Assembly: GCA_019285715.1 (NCBI GenBank)
Contig: CP079108.1
Coordinates: 2,371,001-2,435,000, forward strand
Length of the DNA stretch: 64,000 bases
Reading direction: 5' to 3'
Origin: Sphingosinicellaceae bacterium
GTDB taxonomy: Bacteria; Pseudomonadota; Alphaproteobacteria; Sphingomonadales; Sphingomonadaceae
Shown: in pieces, positions 45,529 through 56,430 of the stretch
Numbering within the stretch: position 1 is the stretch's first letter
Layout: every line of letters starts with the position of its first letter
Notes under the pieces: model-generated
What the model saw: the letters and a program-made list of their open reading frames with translations, nothing else
What the model was told of the DNA's origin: nothing
Database searches by the model: none
Translations under genes and position numbers: made by a program

Positions 45529-45602
45529 TAGCGGGAGAGGGACTTGAACCCCCGACCCCAGGATTATGATTCCCGTGCTCTAACCAGCTGAGCTACCCCG
45601 CC
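45529..45602 (-). tRNA. tRNA-Met (elongator, anticodon CAT)
   Basis: On the minus strand: acceptor GGCGGGG with TCCCGCT, D-arm GCTCAGCTGGTTAGAGC, anticodon arm CGGGA-ATCATAA-TCCTG, T-arm GGGGGTTCAAGTCCCTC. The bases after the discriminator are CCG, so CCA is not encoded. The pattern fits elongator tRNA-Met rather than initiator or lysidine-type tRNA-Ile. Confidence 0.93.
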
Positions 45603-45678
45603 GTCCGGTCCGCGCGGGAGGCGGCGTATAGTCCGGGGCTTGGCCGCGGGTCAATGCCGGGCTAGGTCGGCCCTGCAA

Positions 45679-46695
45679 ATGCGGTGCAGGGGACGCGTTT
45701 TGCGCTGGTACCGGATTACGGGAGTTGCAGTTGGATTGTTCATCGTGACTACGCCCGCAAGTGCGAAATGGGCACTGGTCATCCACGGCGGCGCCGGTGT
45801 CATGGAACGCGCCACGATGACGCCCGCGAAGGATGCCGACTACCGCGCTGCGCTGGCCAAGGGCCTCGAGGCCGGGGCGGCGGTGCTTGCGAACAACGGC
45901 AGCGCGCTCGACGCGGTCGAGGCCGCCATCCGCGTGCTCGAGGACGACCCGCACTTCAACGCCGGCAAGGGCGCGGTGTTCACCGCCGACGGCAGGAACG
46001 AGCTCGACGCATCGATCATGGAGGGCACCACCCGCAAGGCCGGCGCGGTCGCGGGCGTGACCCGGACGAAGAACCCGATCAGTCTGGCGCGCGCCGTGAT
46101 GGAGCAGTCGCCGCACGTCATGCTGGCGCGCGATGGTGCCGATGCTTTCTCGGTCGAGCACGGCCTCGAGCAGGTCGACCCAAGCTATTTCCGCACCGAG
46201 GAACGCTGGCAGCAGCTTCAGGCCATGAAGGCCGCCGCCGCCAAGGGCGCGCAGCTGTTCGACAAGAACCTCAAGTACGGCACCGTCGGCGCGGTCGCCC
46301 GCGACTCCGCCGGTCACCTCGCTGCGGGCACCTCGACCGGTGGCCTTACCGGCAAACGCTGGGGGCGCATCGGCGATTCGCCGATCATCGGGGCGGGCAC
46401 CTACGCCGACGACCGCGCGTGTGCTGTTTCCGCCACCGGCTCGGGCGAGTATTTCATCCGCGAAGGCGTCGCCCACGAGATCTGCGCCCGCGTTCGCCTC
46501 AAGGGCGAGACCATCCAGCGGGCCGCTGACGTCGTCATCAAGGGCGAACTGAAGGACATGGGCGGCGACGGCGGGGTCATCGTCGTGGGGCCGGCCGGCG
46601 ACATGGGCTGGTCGTTCAACACGCCGGGAATGTACCGGGGCAGCGTCTCCGCGGGGTCGAAGCCGATAACGGCGATCTATGGCGACGAGCGCTAG
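45679..46695 (+). CDS. Isoaspartyl peptidase / L-asparaginase (Ntn-hydrolase)
   Basis: Plant-type asparaginase family, which cuts itself to expose a catalytic Thr and hydrolyses isoaspartyl dipeptides and L-asparagine. Seen: WALVIHGGAGVM, HFNAGKGAVFTADGRNELDASIMEG, and the autoprocessing site LKYGTVGAVARD followed by LAAGTSTGGLTGKRWGRIGD. A hydrophobic signal-like segment (GVAVGLFIVTTPASA) precedes it, so it is likely periplasmic. I choose the ATG at 45679 (338 residues); the frame is open a little further upstream. Confidence 0.92.
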   Translation: MRCRGRVLRWYRITGVAVGLFIVTTPASAKWALVIHGGAGVMERATMTPAKDADYRAALAKGLEAGAAVLANNGSALDAVEAAIRVLEDDPHFNAGKGAVFTADGRNELDASIMEGTTRKAGAVAGVTRTKNPISLARAVMEQSPHVMLARDGADAFSVEHGLEQVDPSYFRTEERWQQLQAMKAAAAKGAQLFDKNLKYGTVGAVARDSAGHLAAGTSTGGLTGKRWGRIGDSPIIGAGTYADDRACAVSATGSGEYFIREGVAHEICARVRLKGETIQRAADVVIKGELKDMGGDGGVIVVGPAGDMGWSFNTPGMYRGSVSAGSKPITAIYGDER

Positions 46696-46943
46696 CGCGG
46701 GTTCGCGGACAACCGCTACCACACCACCCGGCTGCAAGTGCGGCCGATCTGGCACGCTTGCCACGATATTAACCACAACGACGACGTGCGGCTTGCTTAA
46801 TTAATTTAGCCAAGGTTTATTTCTGCCCGCATGCGGAAAACCGCAGCAGGGGCGAACGCATCGTCATTCCAACGCAGTGTGATCCGGGTTGGCACGGGGC
46901 CTCCGGCGCGCATTGTCAGTCGCTTGCACACAAGGGGTCGCTA

Positions 46944-48179
46944 ATGAACAGGGTCAGAATCGGCGTAGCCATCGCTGCGCTACTGTCGTCGTCGGCAGTT
47001 TTCGCCGCACAATCGAACGTGAAGATCGTCCTGACGAACAAAGGCGGTGTCGAGATCGGGACCGATGCCTATTACGGCTTCAGGACCGCAGCGAAATATT
47101 GGGAGACGCATCTCACCACGTCGCAGCCGGTGACCGTTTATTTCGACGTCGGCTTCGCCCATCTCGGCGAGGACATCCTCGGCTCGACGGGCAGCTCCTA
47201 CACCAGCAAGGCAATCGTCAGTGTCGCCAACCGGATCGTCGCCCGGCAGTCCGGCGCGTTCGACGCGAGCTTGAACCTGCCGACGCTGAGGGACGGCTAT
47301 TACGGCGCGGGCGATGCGGTCGATGTCTACACGCCTGGCTATACCGGCTCGGACGCGTTCGGACCCTACGGCATCGACAATTCGACCAAGGTCTATGACA
47401 CCGACGACAGCTACAACAACTCCGTAATCGGCTTGACGACGGCCAACGCCAAGGCGCTGGGCTACACCTTCGCAGCAGGAAGCTCGGACGCCAGCATCAC
47501 TTTCAGCTCGGACTTCGCCTTCGACTTCGACCCATCCGACGGCATCACCGCCGGCACGTCCGACTTCATCGCCGTCGCCACCCATGAGATGGGCCATGCG
47601 CTCGGCTTCGTCAGCGGCGTCGACGATTACGACGTACTGGGGACCGGCGGACCGCTCGCGGACGTGGACCTGGGGGGCTTTCTCGGTAAGGACTATCCCG
47701 CCAACGACGACTGGTTCGGCGAGACGCTCGACCTGTTCCGCTACAGCGCCCCGGGTGTCCTCGACTGGACGACCAACACCGCCAGCTACTTCTCGATCGA
47801 CGGCGGCCTGACAGCATATCAGGGCGGCTTGTTCTCGACGGGCGAGTACACCGGCGACGGCTGGCAAGCTTCGCACTGGAAGGCTCCGCAGGTTCTCGTG
47901 GATGGCGAACCGGTCTTCAGTTGTGCGCAGCCCAAGCTCGGCATCATGAACCCCTATACCTGCGGCGGTCGCAATGGCTTCGTCACCGGGCTCGACCTCG
48001 CCGCGCTCGACGCCATCGGCTGGAACACCACCGTCGATGTCGCGCACTATTCGGAGAGCACGGCCGACTTCCTCGGCTTCGTCCCCGAGCCCGCGACCTG
48101 GGCCCTGATGCTCGGCGGCTTCGGCTTCGTCGGCACCGCGCTCCGCCGCCAGCGCCGCACGGGCTACGCGACGGCCTGA
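46944..48179 (+). CDS. Metalloprotease with PEPxxWA-CTERM sorting tail (NF038122-like)
   Basis: A 411-residue exported protein with a signal peptide (IGVAIAALLSSSAVFAA), a zinc-protease motif ATHEMGHALGFVSGVDDYD, and a C-terminal VPEPATWALMLGGFGFVGTA-type tail followed by RRQRR: the PEP motif, a hydrophobic helix and a basic end. This tail is recognised and cut by exosortases in the inner membrane, sending the protein to the cell surface or outside. The family resembles NF038122. The 250 bases before it (46696-46943) hold no gene and no clear sigma-54 site. A terminator hairpin follows. No exosortase gene is in this window. Confidence 0.9.
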   Translation: MNRVRIGVAIAALLSSSAVFAAQSNVKIVLTNKGGVEIGTDAYYGFRTAAKYWETHLTTSQPVTVYFDVGFAHLGEDILGSTGSSYTSKAIVSVANRIVARQSGAFDASLNLPTLRDGYYGAGDAVDVYTPGYTGSDAFGPYGIDNSTKVYDTDDSYNNSVIGLTTANAKALGYTFAAGSSDASITFSSDFAFDFDPSDGITAGTSDFIAVATHEMGHALGFVSGVDDYDVLGTGGPLADVDLGGFLGKDYPANDDWFGETLDLFRYSAPGVLDWTTNTASYFSIDGGLTAYQGGLFSTGEYTGDGWQASHWKAPQVLVDGEPVFSCAQPKLGIMNPYTCGGRNGFVTGLDLAALDAIGWNTTVDVAHYSESTADFLGFVPEPATWALMLGGFGFVGTALRRQRRTGYATA

Positions 48180-48204
48180 CGCGACGATTACGGCACGCGA
48201 ACCC

Positions 48205-48228
48205 GGGCGGGGCAGCGATGCTCCGCCC
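48205..48228 (+). terminator. Terminator of the metalloprotease gene
   Basis: GGGCGGGGCA (48205-48214), loop GCGA, TGCTCCGCCC (48219-48228), a 10-bp stem with one G-T pair, followed by GCTTTCGTT. Confidence 0.6.
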
Positions 48229-48323
48229 GCTTTCGTTGGGTTCCCGCAGGTCTAGGCGCTCAACGGGTTGACGCGCCCGTCAACTAACGCGATGCCTTCG
48301 CGAAAGCCGCACGGAAGACCGCC

Positions 48324-49286
48324 ATGACCATGCCCGCCAGTCTCGTGAACCGCCTGTCGATCCCAGTGATCGCGTCCCCGTTGTTCATCATCTCCAACCC
48401 CGACCTGGTGCTGGCGCAGTGCCGCGCCGGCGTCGTCGGCAGCTTCCCGAGCCTCAACGCACGCCCGCTCAGCCAGCTCGACGAGTGGCTCCACCAGCTC
48501 TCGACCGAGCTCACCGAGGCGGATGCACCGTTTGCGGTCAACCTCATCGTCCACAAGACCACCGCCCGCCTCGAGGACGACGTCGAGATGTGCGTCAAGT
48601 ACAAGGTCCCCGTGGTCATCACCTCGCTCGGCGCGCGCGAGGACATCAACGCCGCGATCCACAGCTACGGCGGCATCGTCATGCACGACGTCATCAACGA
48701 CCGCTTCGCCCACAAGGCGATCGAGAAAGGCGCCGATGGCCTGATCGCGGTCGCCGCCGGTGCTGGTGGCCATGCCGGCACGATCTCGCCGTTCGCGCTG
48801 ATCCAGGAGATCCGGGCCTGGTTCGACGGCCCGCTGGCGCTGTCGGGGAGCATCGCCAACGGCGGCGCGGTGCTCGCCGCGCTCGCGATGGGAGCCGACT
48901 TCGCCTACATCGGCTCAGCCTTCATCGCCACCGACGAGGCCCGCGCCGACGAGCGCTACAAGCAGATGATCGTCGGTTCGGCGGCGTCCGACATCGTCTA
49001 TTCGAACCTGTTCACCGGCGTCCACGGCAACTACCTGCGCCCATCGATCATCGCCGCCGGCATGGACCCCGACAACCTCGCGGTCAGCGATGCCTCGGCG
49101 ATGAACTTCGGCTCCGGCGGCAACACCGACGCCAAGGCATGGAAGGATATCTGGGGCTGCGGCCAGGGCATCGGCTCCGTCACCGAGGTCCAGGGCGCCG
49201 GCGCCTTCATCGCCAAGCTCAAGCGCGAATACGAGGCCGCCCGCGTCCGCCTCGGCCTCGAAGTGCATCAGGCGGTTGCCGCCTGA
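48324..49286 (+). CDS. Nitronate-monooxygenase-like FMN oxidoreductase
   Basis: FMN-dependent TIM-barrel enzyme of the nitronate monooxygenase (2-nitropropane dioxygenase) family, 320 residues. Seen: N-terminal IPVIASPLFIISNPDLVLAQ, the FMN-binding GADGLIAVAAGAGGHAGTIS near residues 136-155 with the family His, and ALSGSIANGGAVLAALAMGADF. Some members reduce nitro or enoyl substrates rather than nitronates, so the exact substrate is open. Confidence 0.9.
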   Translation: MTMPASLVNRLSIPVIASPLFIISNPDLVLAQCRAGVVGSFPSLNARPLSQLDEWLHQLSTELTEADAPFAVNLIVHKTTARLEDDVEMCVKYKVPVVITSLGAREDINAAIHSYGGIVMHDVINDRFAHKAIEKGADGLIAVAAGAGGHAGTISPFALIQEIRAWFDGPLALSGSIANGGAVLAALAMGADFAYIGSAFIATDEARADERYKQMIVGSAASDIVYSNLFTGVHGNYLRPSIIAAGMDPDNLAVSDASAMNFGSGGNTDAKAWKDIWGCGQGIGSVTEVQGAGAFIAKLKREYEAARVRLGLEVHQAVAA

Positions 49287-49369
49287 CGGAACCCCGGCTA
49301 GCCAGAGGTCGTTCCCGGCGCGTCGCAAGCGCAACACCGGTACGTCATCACATAAAAGGCCAGCTTCCC

Positions 49370-49771
49370 ATGGAACTCACCGTCCCCCTCGACACCGTCT
49401 GCCGCATCATCCTGCGGGCGCGTGAATTCGAGGCGCTGGTCCCCGACACCGACCCCGACGAAGGATCGAATGCATCGGATGACGGCGCCGTCGACGAGCT
49501 CGAGGATGACGGCGACAACCCGACCGAAGAAGAGCTCCGCGCCATCATCGACGACCTCGCCGAGGACGAGCAGGCGGAAGTCATCGCCCTGGCCTGGGTT
49601 GGCCGCGGCACCTACGACGCGAGCGAATGGGACGACGCCCTGTCGACTGCCGCTGACGAAGTCGACGACGCCTCCGACTACCTGCTCGAACTGCCGATGC
49701 TGGCTGCGTACCTCGACGCCGGACTGGCGGCTTTCGACCTCAGCTGCGACGGCCAGGGGCAGGTGGTCTGA
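49370..49771 (+). CDS. Acidic DUF3775 family protein
   Basis: A 133-residue very acidic, cytoplasmic protein. Starts MELTVPLDTVCRIILRAREFEA, then an Asp/Glu-rich linker, then a helical domain (LRAIIDDLAEDEQAEVIALAWVG) and LLELPMLAAYLDAGLAAF; this order matches DUF3775 proteins, of unknown function. A hairpin (49779-49806) follows its stop. Function cannot be inferred from neighbours. Confidence 0.8.
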   Translation: MELTVPLDTVCRIILRAREFEALVPDTDPDEGSNASDDGAVDELEDDGDNPTEEELRAIIDDLAEDEQAEVIALAWVGRGTYDASEWDDALSTAADEVDDASDYLLELPMLAAYLDAGLAAFDLSCDGQGQVV

Positions 49772-49778
49772 GTTAGCT

Positions 49779-49806
49779 GCGCCCCTTCTTCAAGAAGAAG
49801 GGGCGC
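49779..49806. terminator. Hairpin between DUF3775 and inositol-3-phosphate synthase genes
   Basis: GCGCCCCTTCTT (49779-49790), loop CAAG, AAGAAGGGGCGC (49795-49806): a perfect 12-bp stem between convergent stops, likely ending transcription from both sides though no T-run follows on the plus strand. Confidence 0.6.
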
Positions 49807-49813
49807 AAAACAC

Positions 49814-50917
49814 CTAGTGCCGCGTCATCCGCTCGATGAACGCCTCGAGCGCGGCGTGGGCCTCGTCGTCGGTCGACTGGACCGGTGGATGCTTGCAGAA
49901 ATAGGCGCTCGGCTCCAACACCGGGCCACCGAGACCCGCGTCCTTTGCCAGCTTGGCGCAGCGGATTAGATCGATCGCGACACCGGCGGAGTTGGGCGAG
50001 TCCTCGACCGACAGGCGCAGCTCGAGGTTCATCGGCACGCCGCCGAACATCCGACCTTCCATGCGCAGAAAGCAGACCTTGTTGTCGTTCTGCCACGCCA
50101 CGTAATCGGACGGGCCGACGTGAATGTTGTCGTCCTCGATGCGGTGCGCGGCGACCGACTGGACCGCCTCGGTCTTGCTGACCTTCTTCGACGCCAGGCG
50201 CTTGCGGTTGAGCATGTTGAGGAAGTCGGTGTTGCCGCCGGTGTTGAGCTGGTAGGTCCGGTCGATGCTGACGCCGCGCTTGGCGAACAGGTCGGTCAGC
50301 GTGCGGTGGACGATGGTTGCCCCCAGCTGGGCCTTGATGTCGTCACCGAGCAGCGGCACGCCGGCAGCGCGGAAGCGCTCGGCCCAGACCGGATCGCTGG
50401 CGATGAACACCGGGATATTGTTGACGAAGGCGCAGCCGGCGAGGAGCGCGGCTTCCGCGTAGAATTCCGTCGCGAGCTGCGAGCCAACCGGCAAGTAGTT
50501 CATCAGTACGTCGGCCTTGCGGTCCTTGAGGACGCGGACGACCTCGTCGAGGTCGGGCTCGGGCAGACCGGCGGGGACGAACGTGCGGTCCTGCGGGTAG
50601 TCGCCCATGTGCTCGGCAACGCCGTCGAGGGTGCGGCCCATCATGACCTCGGTGCCGGTCGTGCCGACATGGTCGCAGAACACGGTTGTGTTGTTCGGCT
50701 TGGCGAAGATCGCCTCCGAAACGTCACGGCCGACCTTGCGCGCATCGATGTCCCACGCCGCGACGACGCTGACATCCTTGGGCCGGTAGCCGCCAAGGTC
50801 CCAATGCATCAGGCCGAGCTCGTCGTTGGAACCCCCGTTGGCGTAGTGGCTGAGGCCCTGCACGAGCGAACTGGCACAGTTGCCGACCCCGGCGACCGCG
50901 ATATTGATCTGCCGCAT
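49814..50917 (-). CDS. ino1: Inositol-3-phosphate synthase
   Basis: Makes 1L-myo-inositol-1-phosphate from glucose-6-phosphate using NAD. The 367-residue product is the short bacterial/archaeal type: NAD-binding VAGVGNCASSLVQGLSHY, VLMNYLPVGSQLATEFYAEAAL, and the active-site region LNTGGNTDFLNMLNRKRLASKK with conserved lysines. ATG at 50915-50917 has GAGAGGATAAAG before it. The CDP-alcohol phosphatidyltransferase upstream suggests the inositol goes into a phospholipid. Confidence 0.95.
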   Translation of the reverse strand: MRQINIAVAGVGNCASSLVQGLSHYANGGSNDELGLMHWDLGGYRPKDVSVVAAWDIDARKVGRDVSEAIFAKPNNTTVFCDHVGTTGTEVMMGRTLDGVAEHMGDYPQDRTFVPAGLPEPDLDEVVRVLKDRKADVLMNYLPVGSQLATEFYAEAALLAGCAFVNNIPVFIASDPVWAERFRAAGVPLLGDDIKAQLGATIVHRTLTDLFAKRGVSIDRTYQLNTGGNTDFLNMLNRKRLASKKVSKTEAVQSVAAHRIEDDNIHVGPSDYVAWQNDNKVCFLRMEGRMFGGVPMNLELRLSVEDSPNSAGVAIDLIRCAKLAKDAGLGGPVLEPSAYFCKHPPVQSTDDEAHAALEAFIERMTRH

Positions 50918-50982
50918 CTTTATCCTCTCTGGCCCGATGCGAAGACGCCGCATGGCCCGAAACACAAGCGGCTGCCCGTAGA

Positions 50983-52251
50983 CTAGGCCTTGCCCGCGGG
51001 CAAGAAGTCGTAGGTCGTCGCCGCGTAGTTCGCCGCCACCACCGGGCTGTGCCGACGCCCGAACTCACCAAGCCGCCGGTACAACCGGGCCTGCATGACG
51101 AAGAACGTCAGCACCGCATACGCCGCGATCATCACAAATCCCGCGTACCAGGCTCCGAACGCGGCGAACGGAATCAGGGTCCAGAAATATGTGTTGCGAC
51201 GCCCTGAAACCAGGCGGAAGCGGCGCTCGAACTCGCCGGCATCGTCGAGCTGGCTGCCGGTGAAGCGGCGGAAGAATTCGCCGCCCAGCGCCTCCGCCAG
51301 CGCGACCACGATAATCAGTACCGCAACCACCCAAGGCCCCTCGCCCCGCGTCACCGCGAAATGGCCCGCGAGTGCGAAGTACCAGCCGTATTCGGCGATC
51401 TTGTCGAGGACATGCTCGAGGTCGCCCCAGCGCGAGAACTCGACCCGCGCCCGCGCCAATTTGCCGTCGACGCCGTCCAGCGGCCCGCTGACCAGCGCCA
51501 GTATGAGGCCCGTCCACAGCCAGCCGGTCGCGAACGCAACACCGGCGGCGAGGCTGATCGCAGCGACCAGCAGAGTCACCATGTTGGGCGTGATCGGCGT
51601 CGGCCCGAGCAGGCGGACCAGCCCGTCCTCGATCGGCGGATGGATGAAGCGCGCTGGCCAGTCGAGGCAGCCCTTCTGCGCTGCCTTGATGACCATGCTG
51701 GCTGCCGCCTCGGCCTGCACCACGTCCTCGGGCAGCGCCCAGGTCAGCGGTACGATCCGGCGGCGGGCGGGGGCGTAGAGGTCCATCGCATCGAGATCGA
51801 CGCGGGCGATGTTGTCGCCGACCGCCGCGCGCAGCAGGGTCGCGTCGAGGTCCCAGTCGCCGAGACCGAGGATGACGCGCCGGACCAGTGCGCCCGAATA
51901 GACCGCGATCCCCGCCGCTAACGCCGTCGCGTCGATGCGCTCGACACCGCGGTCGACAAAGGTCGCCACCGCTGGTGCCGCCGCGATCACCGCCGCGACG
52001 ATGCGCTCGTCGACGACCAGCCCGGGCGCCAGCATCAGCACGAAGTCGCCCTCCCCGATCAGCGCCGCCGCGTCGTTCAGCGTCGGCACCGCCTCGACCC
52101 CCAGCATCGGACCGCCAACGACGATGACACGCTGCGCCTTGGCATGAGCCGCCTGCCGCACCTGACGCTGCAGCACCGGCTGCCCGACAACGGTCAGCAG
52201 CGGAGCGAGGGGCACTTCGGGGGCAGCGGCAAGGAGCGCGATCAACGGCAT
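50983..52251 (-). CDS. CDP-alcohol phosphatidyltransferase with N-terminal nucleotidyltransferase-like domain
   Basis: A 422-residue membrane protein: residues 1-180 resemble a sugar-phosphate cytidylyltransferase-like domain (LIALLAAAPEVPLAPLLTVVG, RVIVVGGPML), though the usual glycine/arginine signature is weak; the C-terminal half is a CDP-alcohol transferase with the motif DGVDGKLARARVEFSRWGDL then EHVLDK. The second metal-ligand Asp of the canonical motif (GxxxD) reads His here. Multiple membrane helices follow. Next to inositol-3-phosphate synthase, it probably makes an inositol-phosphate lipid or di-inositol-phosphate-type product. Probably one operon with ino1 (65-base gap). Confidence 0.85.
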   Translation of the reverse strand: MPLIALLAAAPEVPLAPLLTVVGQPVLQRQVRQAAHAKAQRVIVVGGPMLGVEAVPTLNDAAALIGEGDFVLMLAPGLVVDERIVAAVIAAAPAVATFVDRGVERIDATALAAGIAVYSGALVRRVILGLGDWDLDATLLRAAVGDNIARVDLDAMDLYAPARRRIVPLTWALPEDVVQAEAAASMVIKAAQKGCLDWPARFIHPPIEDGLVRLLGPTPITPNMVTLLVAAISLAAGVAFATGWLWTGLILALVSGPLDGVDGKLARARVEFSRWGDLEHVLDKIAEYGWYFALAGHFAVTRGEGPWVVAVLIIVVALAEALGGEFFRRFTGSQLDDAGEFERRFRLVSGRRNTYFWTLIPFAAFGAWYAGFVMIAAYAVLTFFVMQARLYRRLGEFGRRHSPVVAANYAATTYDFLPAGKA

Positions 52252-52352
52252 CGCCGAGGCTCATAAGGGCGCGCGGCGGCGGCGTCACTAGGCGTGGCGA
52301 TTGCCGATCGGGACGTCGATACCTACGTGCGCCGCGCAGCGAAGGAATCACC

Positions 52353-53126
52353 ATGAAGATCGACCTCACCGGCAAGACCGCCATCGTCACCGGCTCCACC
52401 GAAGGCATCGGCTTCGCCATCGCCCAAGGGCTTCACGAAGCGGGCGCCACCGTCATCGTCAACGGCCGGACACCGGAGCGCGTCGCCGCCGCCGTCGCCA
52501 AACTGGGCGGCAAGGCGCGCGGGCTGGCCGCTGATCTCGGCACCGCCGAGGGCTGCGCCCGGCTGGTCGCCGCCGAGCCTACCGCCGATATTCTGGTCAG
52601 CAACCTCGGCATTTTCCAGCCGGCCGACTTCTTCGACACCGACGACGCGACGTGGGACCGCCACTGGCAGGTCAACGTCATGGCCGGCGTCCGGCTGGCG
52701 CGCGCCTACCTGCCGGGCATGGAAGCCAAGGGTTGGGGTCGCTTCATCCTGCTCGCCTCGGAATCGGCGTTCAACATTCCGGTCGAGATGATCCACTACG
52801 GCGTCTCGAAGACCGCCGACGTCGCACTCGCTCGCGGCCTCGCCAAGCGCATGGCCGGTACCGGCGTGACCGTGAACTCGGTCCTCCCCGGCCCAACGCT
52901 GTCCGAAGGCGTGGCCGCGATGCTCGGGCACGGCGAGGGGCCTGCAGCCGATGCGAGCGCCGCCGCCGATGCCTTCGTTGCGGAGCACCGCTCGTCGTCG
53001 ATCATCCGCCGCGCCGCGACGGTTCAGGAGGTCGCCAACATGGTCGTCTACGTCGCGTCGCCGCAGGCCTCGGCGACCACTGGTGCCGCGCTCCGGGTCG
53101 ACGGCGGCCTGCTCGATACTCTCTAG
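52353..53126 (+). CDS. SDR-family oxidoreductase
   Basis: Rossmann-fold NAD(P)-dependent dehydrogenase (257 residues). Seen: TGSTEGIGFAIA glycine motif, NLGIF (in place of NNAG), Ser in LLASESAF and the YGVSK catalytic pair (Tyr about 149, Lys 153), and SVLPGPT. The catalytic tetrad is complete. Substrate unknown; not linked in operon to a pathway gene, although the ABC-F gene follows. Confidence 0.9.
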   Translation: MKIDLTGKTAIVTGSTEGIGFAIAQGLHEAGATVIVNGRTPERVAAAVAKLGGKARGLAADLGTAEGCARLVAAEPTADILVSNLGIFQPADFFDTDDATWDRHWQVNVMAGVRLARAYLPGMEAKGWGRFILLASESAFNIPVEMIHYGVSKTADVALARGLAKRMAGTGVTVNSVLPGPTLSEGVAAMLGHGEGPAADASAAADAFVAEHRSSSIIRRAATVQEVANMVVYVASPQASATTGAALRVDGGLLDTL

Positions 53127-53194
53127 GCCAAGGCTAAATCGCGCGAGCGCCCCCCTCGCCTTCCGGCGTCCCCTCCCCTACATGCTGCACTGCA

Positions 53195-54973
<1,779 letters not shown>

Positions 54974-54995
54974 TCGCAGTCAGCGAACCGGCGGC

Positions 54996-56366
54996 TTAGA
55001 GCACGAAGAACCCGACCGTCACCACCGCCATCACCGCCGTCGCGAGCCAGCCCATGACGCGCATCGAGCGCGGCAGCGTCAGCCGGCCCATGATGCGGTG
55101 GTTGGTGGCGATCAGCATGATGACGACCATCAGCGGCGCCGCCAGGATGCCGTTGACGACGGCGCTCCAGTACAGCGCCTTGATCGGATCGAGCTTGCTG
55201 AAATTGAGGGCGACGCCGCCCAATGTCGCGGCGGCGATGGTGCCGTAGAAAGCGCGCGCCTCGGTCGGGCGGCTGTCGAGGCTGCCGTTCCACTGGAAGA
55301 CCTCCGCAACCGCATAGGCCGCCGACCCGGCCAGCACCGGCACCGCGAGCATGCCAGTCCCGATGATCCCGGCAGCGAAGACGAAATAGGCGAACGGTCC
55401 GGCGATCGGGCGCAGCGCTTCGGCCGCCTGCGACGACGTCTGGATGTCGGTGATGCCGCTGGCATGGAGCGTCGCTGCGGTCGCCAGGATGATGAATAGG
55501 GCGATGAGGTTCGACACCCCCATGCCGACGACGGTGTCGGTGCGGATACGACGCAGTTCGGGGGCAGCGGCCTTTGGGGTCAGGGCCAGCGGACGCCGTT
55601 TGCTCCGCCGGGCCTCCTCGACCTCCTGCGAGCTTTGCCAGAAGAACAGGTAGGGACTGATCGTCGTGCCCAGGATCGCAACCATCGCGGTGGCGTGGGT
55701 CTGATCGAACGACAGGTGGGGCACGAGTGTCGCGTAGATCGCCGAACCCCACGGCACATGTGCCGCGAAGCCGACCGCGATGTACGCGAACAGCGACAAG
55801 GTCAGCCACTTCAGCACCTGGGCGTAGCGCGCATAGCTGAGGAACGTCTCGAGCAGGACACAGACGATTCCGAACAGCACGGTATAGAGCAGCCCAGACC
55901 CGCCGATCAAAAGCTGCGCCGCCGCCCCCATCGCGCCGAGGTCGGCACCGAGGTTGATGACGTTGGCGACGAGCAGCAGGATAACGACGAAGCGCAGCAG
56001 CCAGACTGAATAATGCCGCCGCAGATTGTGCGCGATGCCGACCCCGGTGACCGCCCCAATCCGGGCGCAGACCGCCTGGAACACGGTCATCAGCGGAAAA
56101 CTGAACACCATCGTCCACGCCAGCCCGTAGCCGAACTGCGCGCCGACCTGGCTGTAGGTGGCGATGCCGCTGGGGTCGTCGTCGGCGGCGCCGGTAACCA
56201 GCCCCGGGCCGAGGCTGCGGAGCAGGCTGGTCGGGTGGTTCGCGGGCACGTTGACCGCAAGTGCCGGCGACGCCCCCGGCGCTTCCTCGGCGGTGACCGC
56301 GGCATGGTCGACGCCGTCGTCGGTGACAGGGAGCGGGTCGAACTCGTCAGCCGGGTCGGGTGCCAT
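54996..56366 (-). CDS. Nramp-like divalent-metal transporter with altered metal motifs
   Basis: LeuT-fold membrane protein of 456 residues with an acidic N-terminal 50 residues and about 11 helices. The first helix carries TGAADDDPSGIATYSQVGAQ (in place of the classical DPGN motif) and the sixth TTISPYLFFWQSSQEVEE (in place of MPHN). These sites bind Mn/Fe in true Nramps, so another metal, such as Mg2+, or another role is likely. It shares a convergent boundary of 22 bases with the ABC-F gene. Confidence 0.88.
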   Translation of the reverse strand: MAPDPADEFDPLPVTDDGVDHAAVTAEEAPGASPALAVNVPANHPTSLLRSLGPGLVTGAADDDPSGIATYSQVGAQFGYGLAWTMVFSFPLMTVFQAVCARIGAVTGVGIAHNLRRHYSVWLLRFVVILLLVANVINLGADLGAMGAAAQLLIGGSGLLYTVLFGIVCVLLETFLSYARYAQVLKWLTLSLFAYIAVGFAAHVPWGSAIYATLVPHLSFDQTHATAMVAILGTTISPYLFFWQSSQEVEEARRSKRRPLALTPKAAAPELRRIRTDTVVGMGVSNLIALFIILATAATLHASGITDIQTSSQAAEALRPIAGPFAYFVFAAGIIGTGMLAVPVLAGSAAYAVAEVFQWNGSLDSRPTEARAFYGTIAAATLGGVALNFSKLDPIKALYWSAVVNGILAAPLMVVIMLIATNHRIMGRLTLPRSMRVMGWLATAVMAVVTVGFFVL

Positions 56367-56430
56367 CGATCATCCCATCGTCGACCGGGCCGGACACAGG
56401 ACCCCGCCGAGCTATAACCTCACGCGCGGC

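Noticed and set aside
46700-46943. Sigma-54 promoter before the PEP-CTERM metalloprotease gene
   Set aside because: TGGCAC occurs twice (near 46748 and 46892), but the GC partner is at the wrong distance in both cases.
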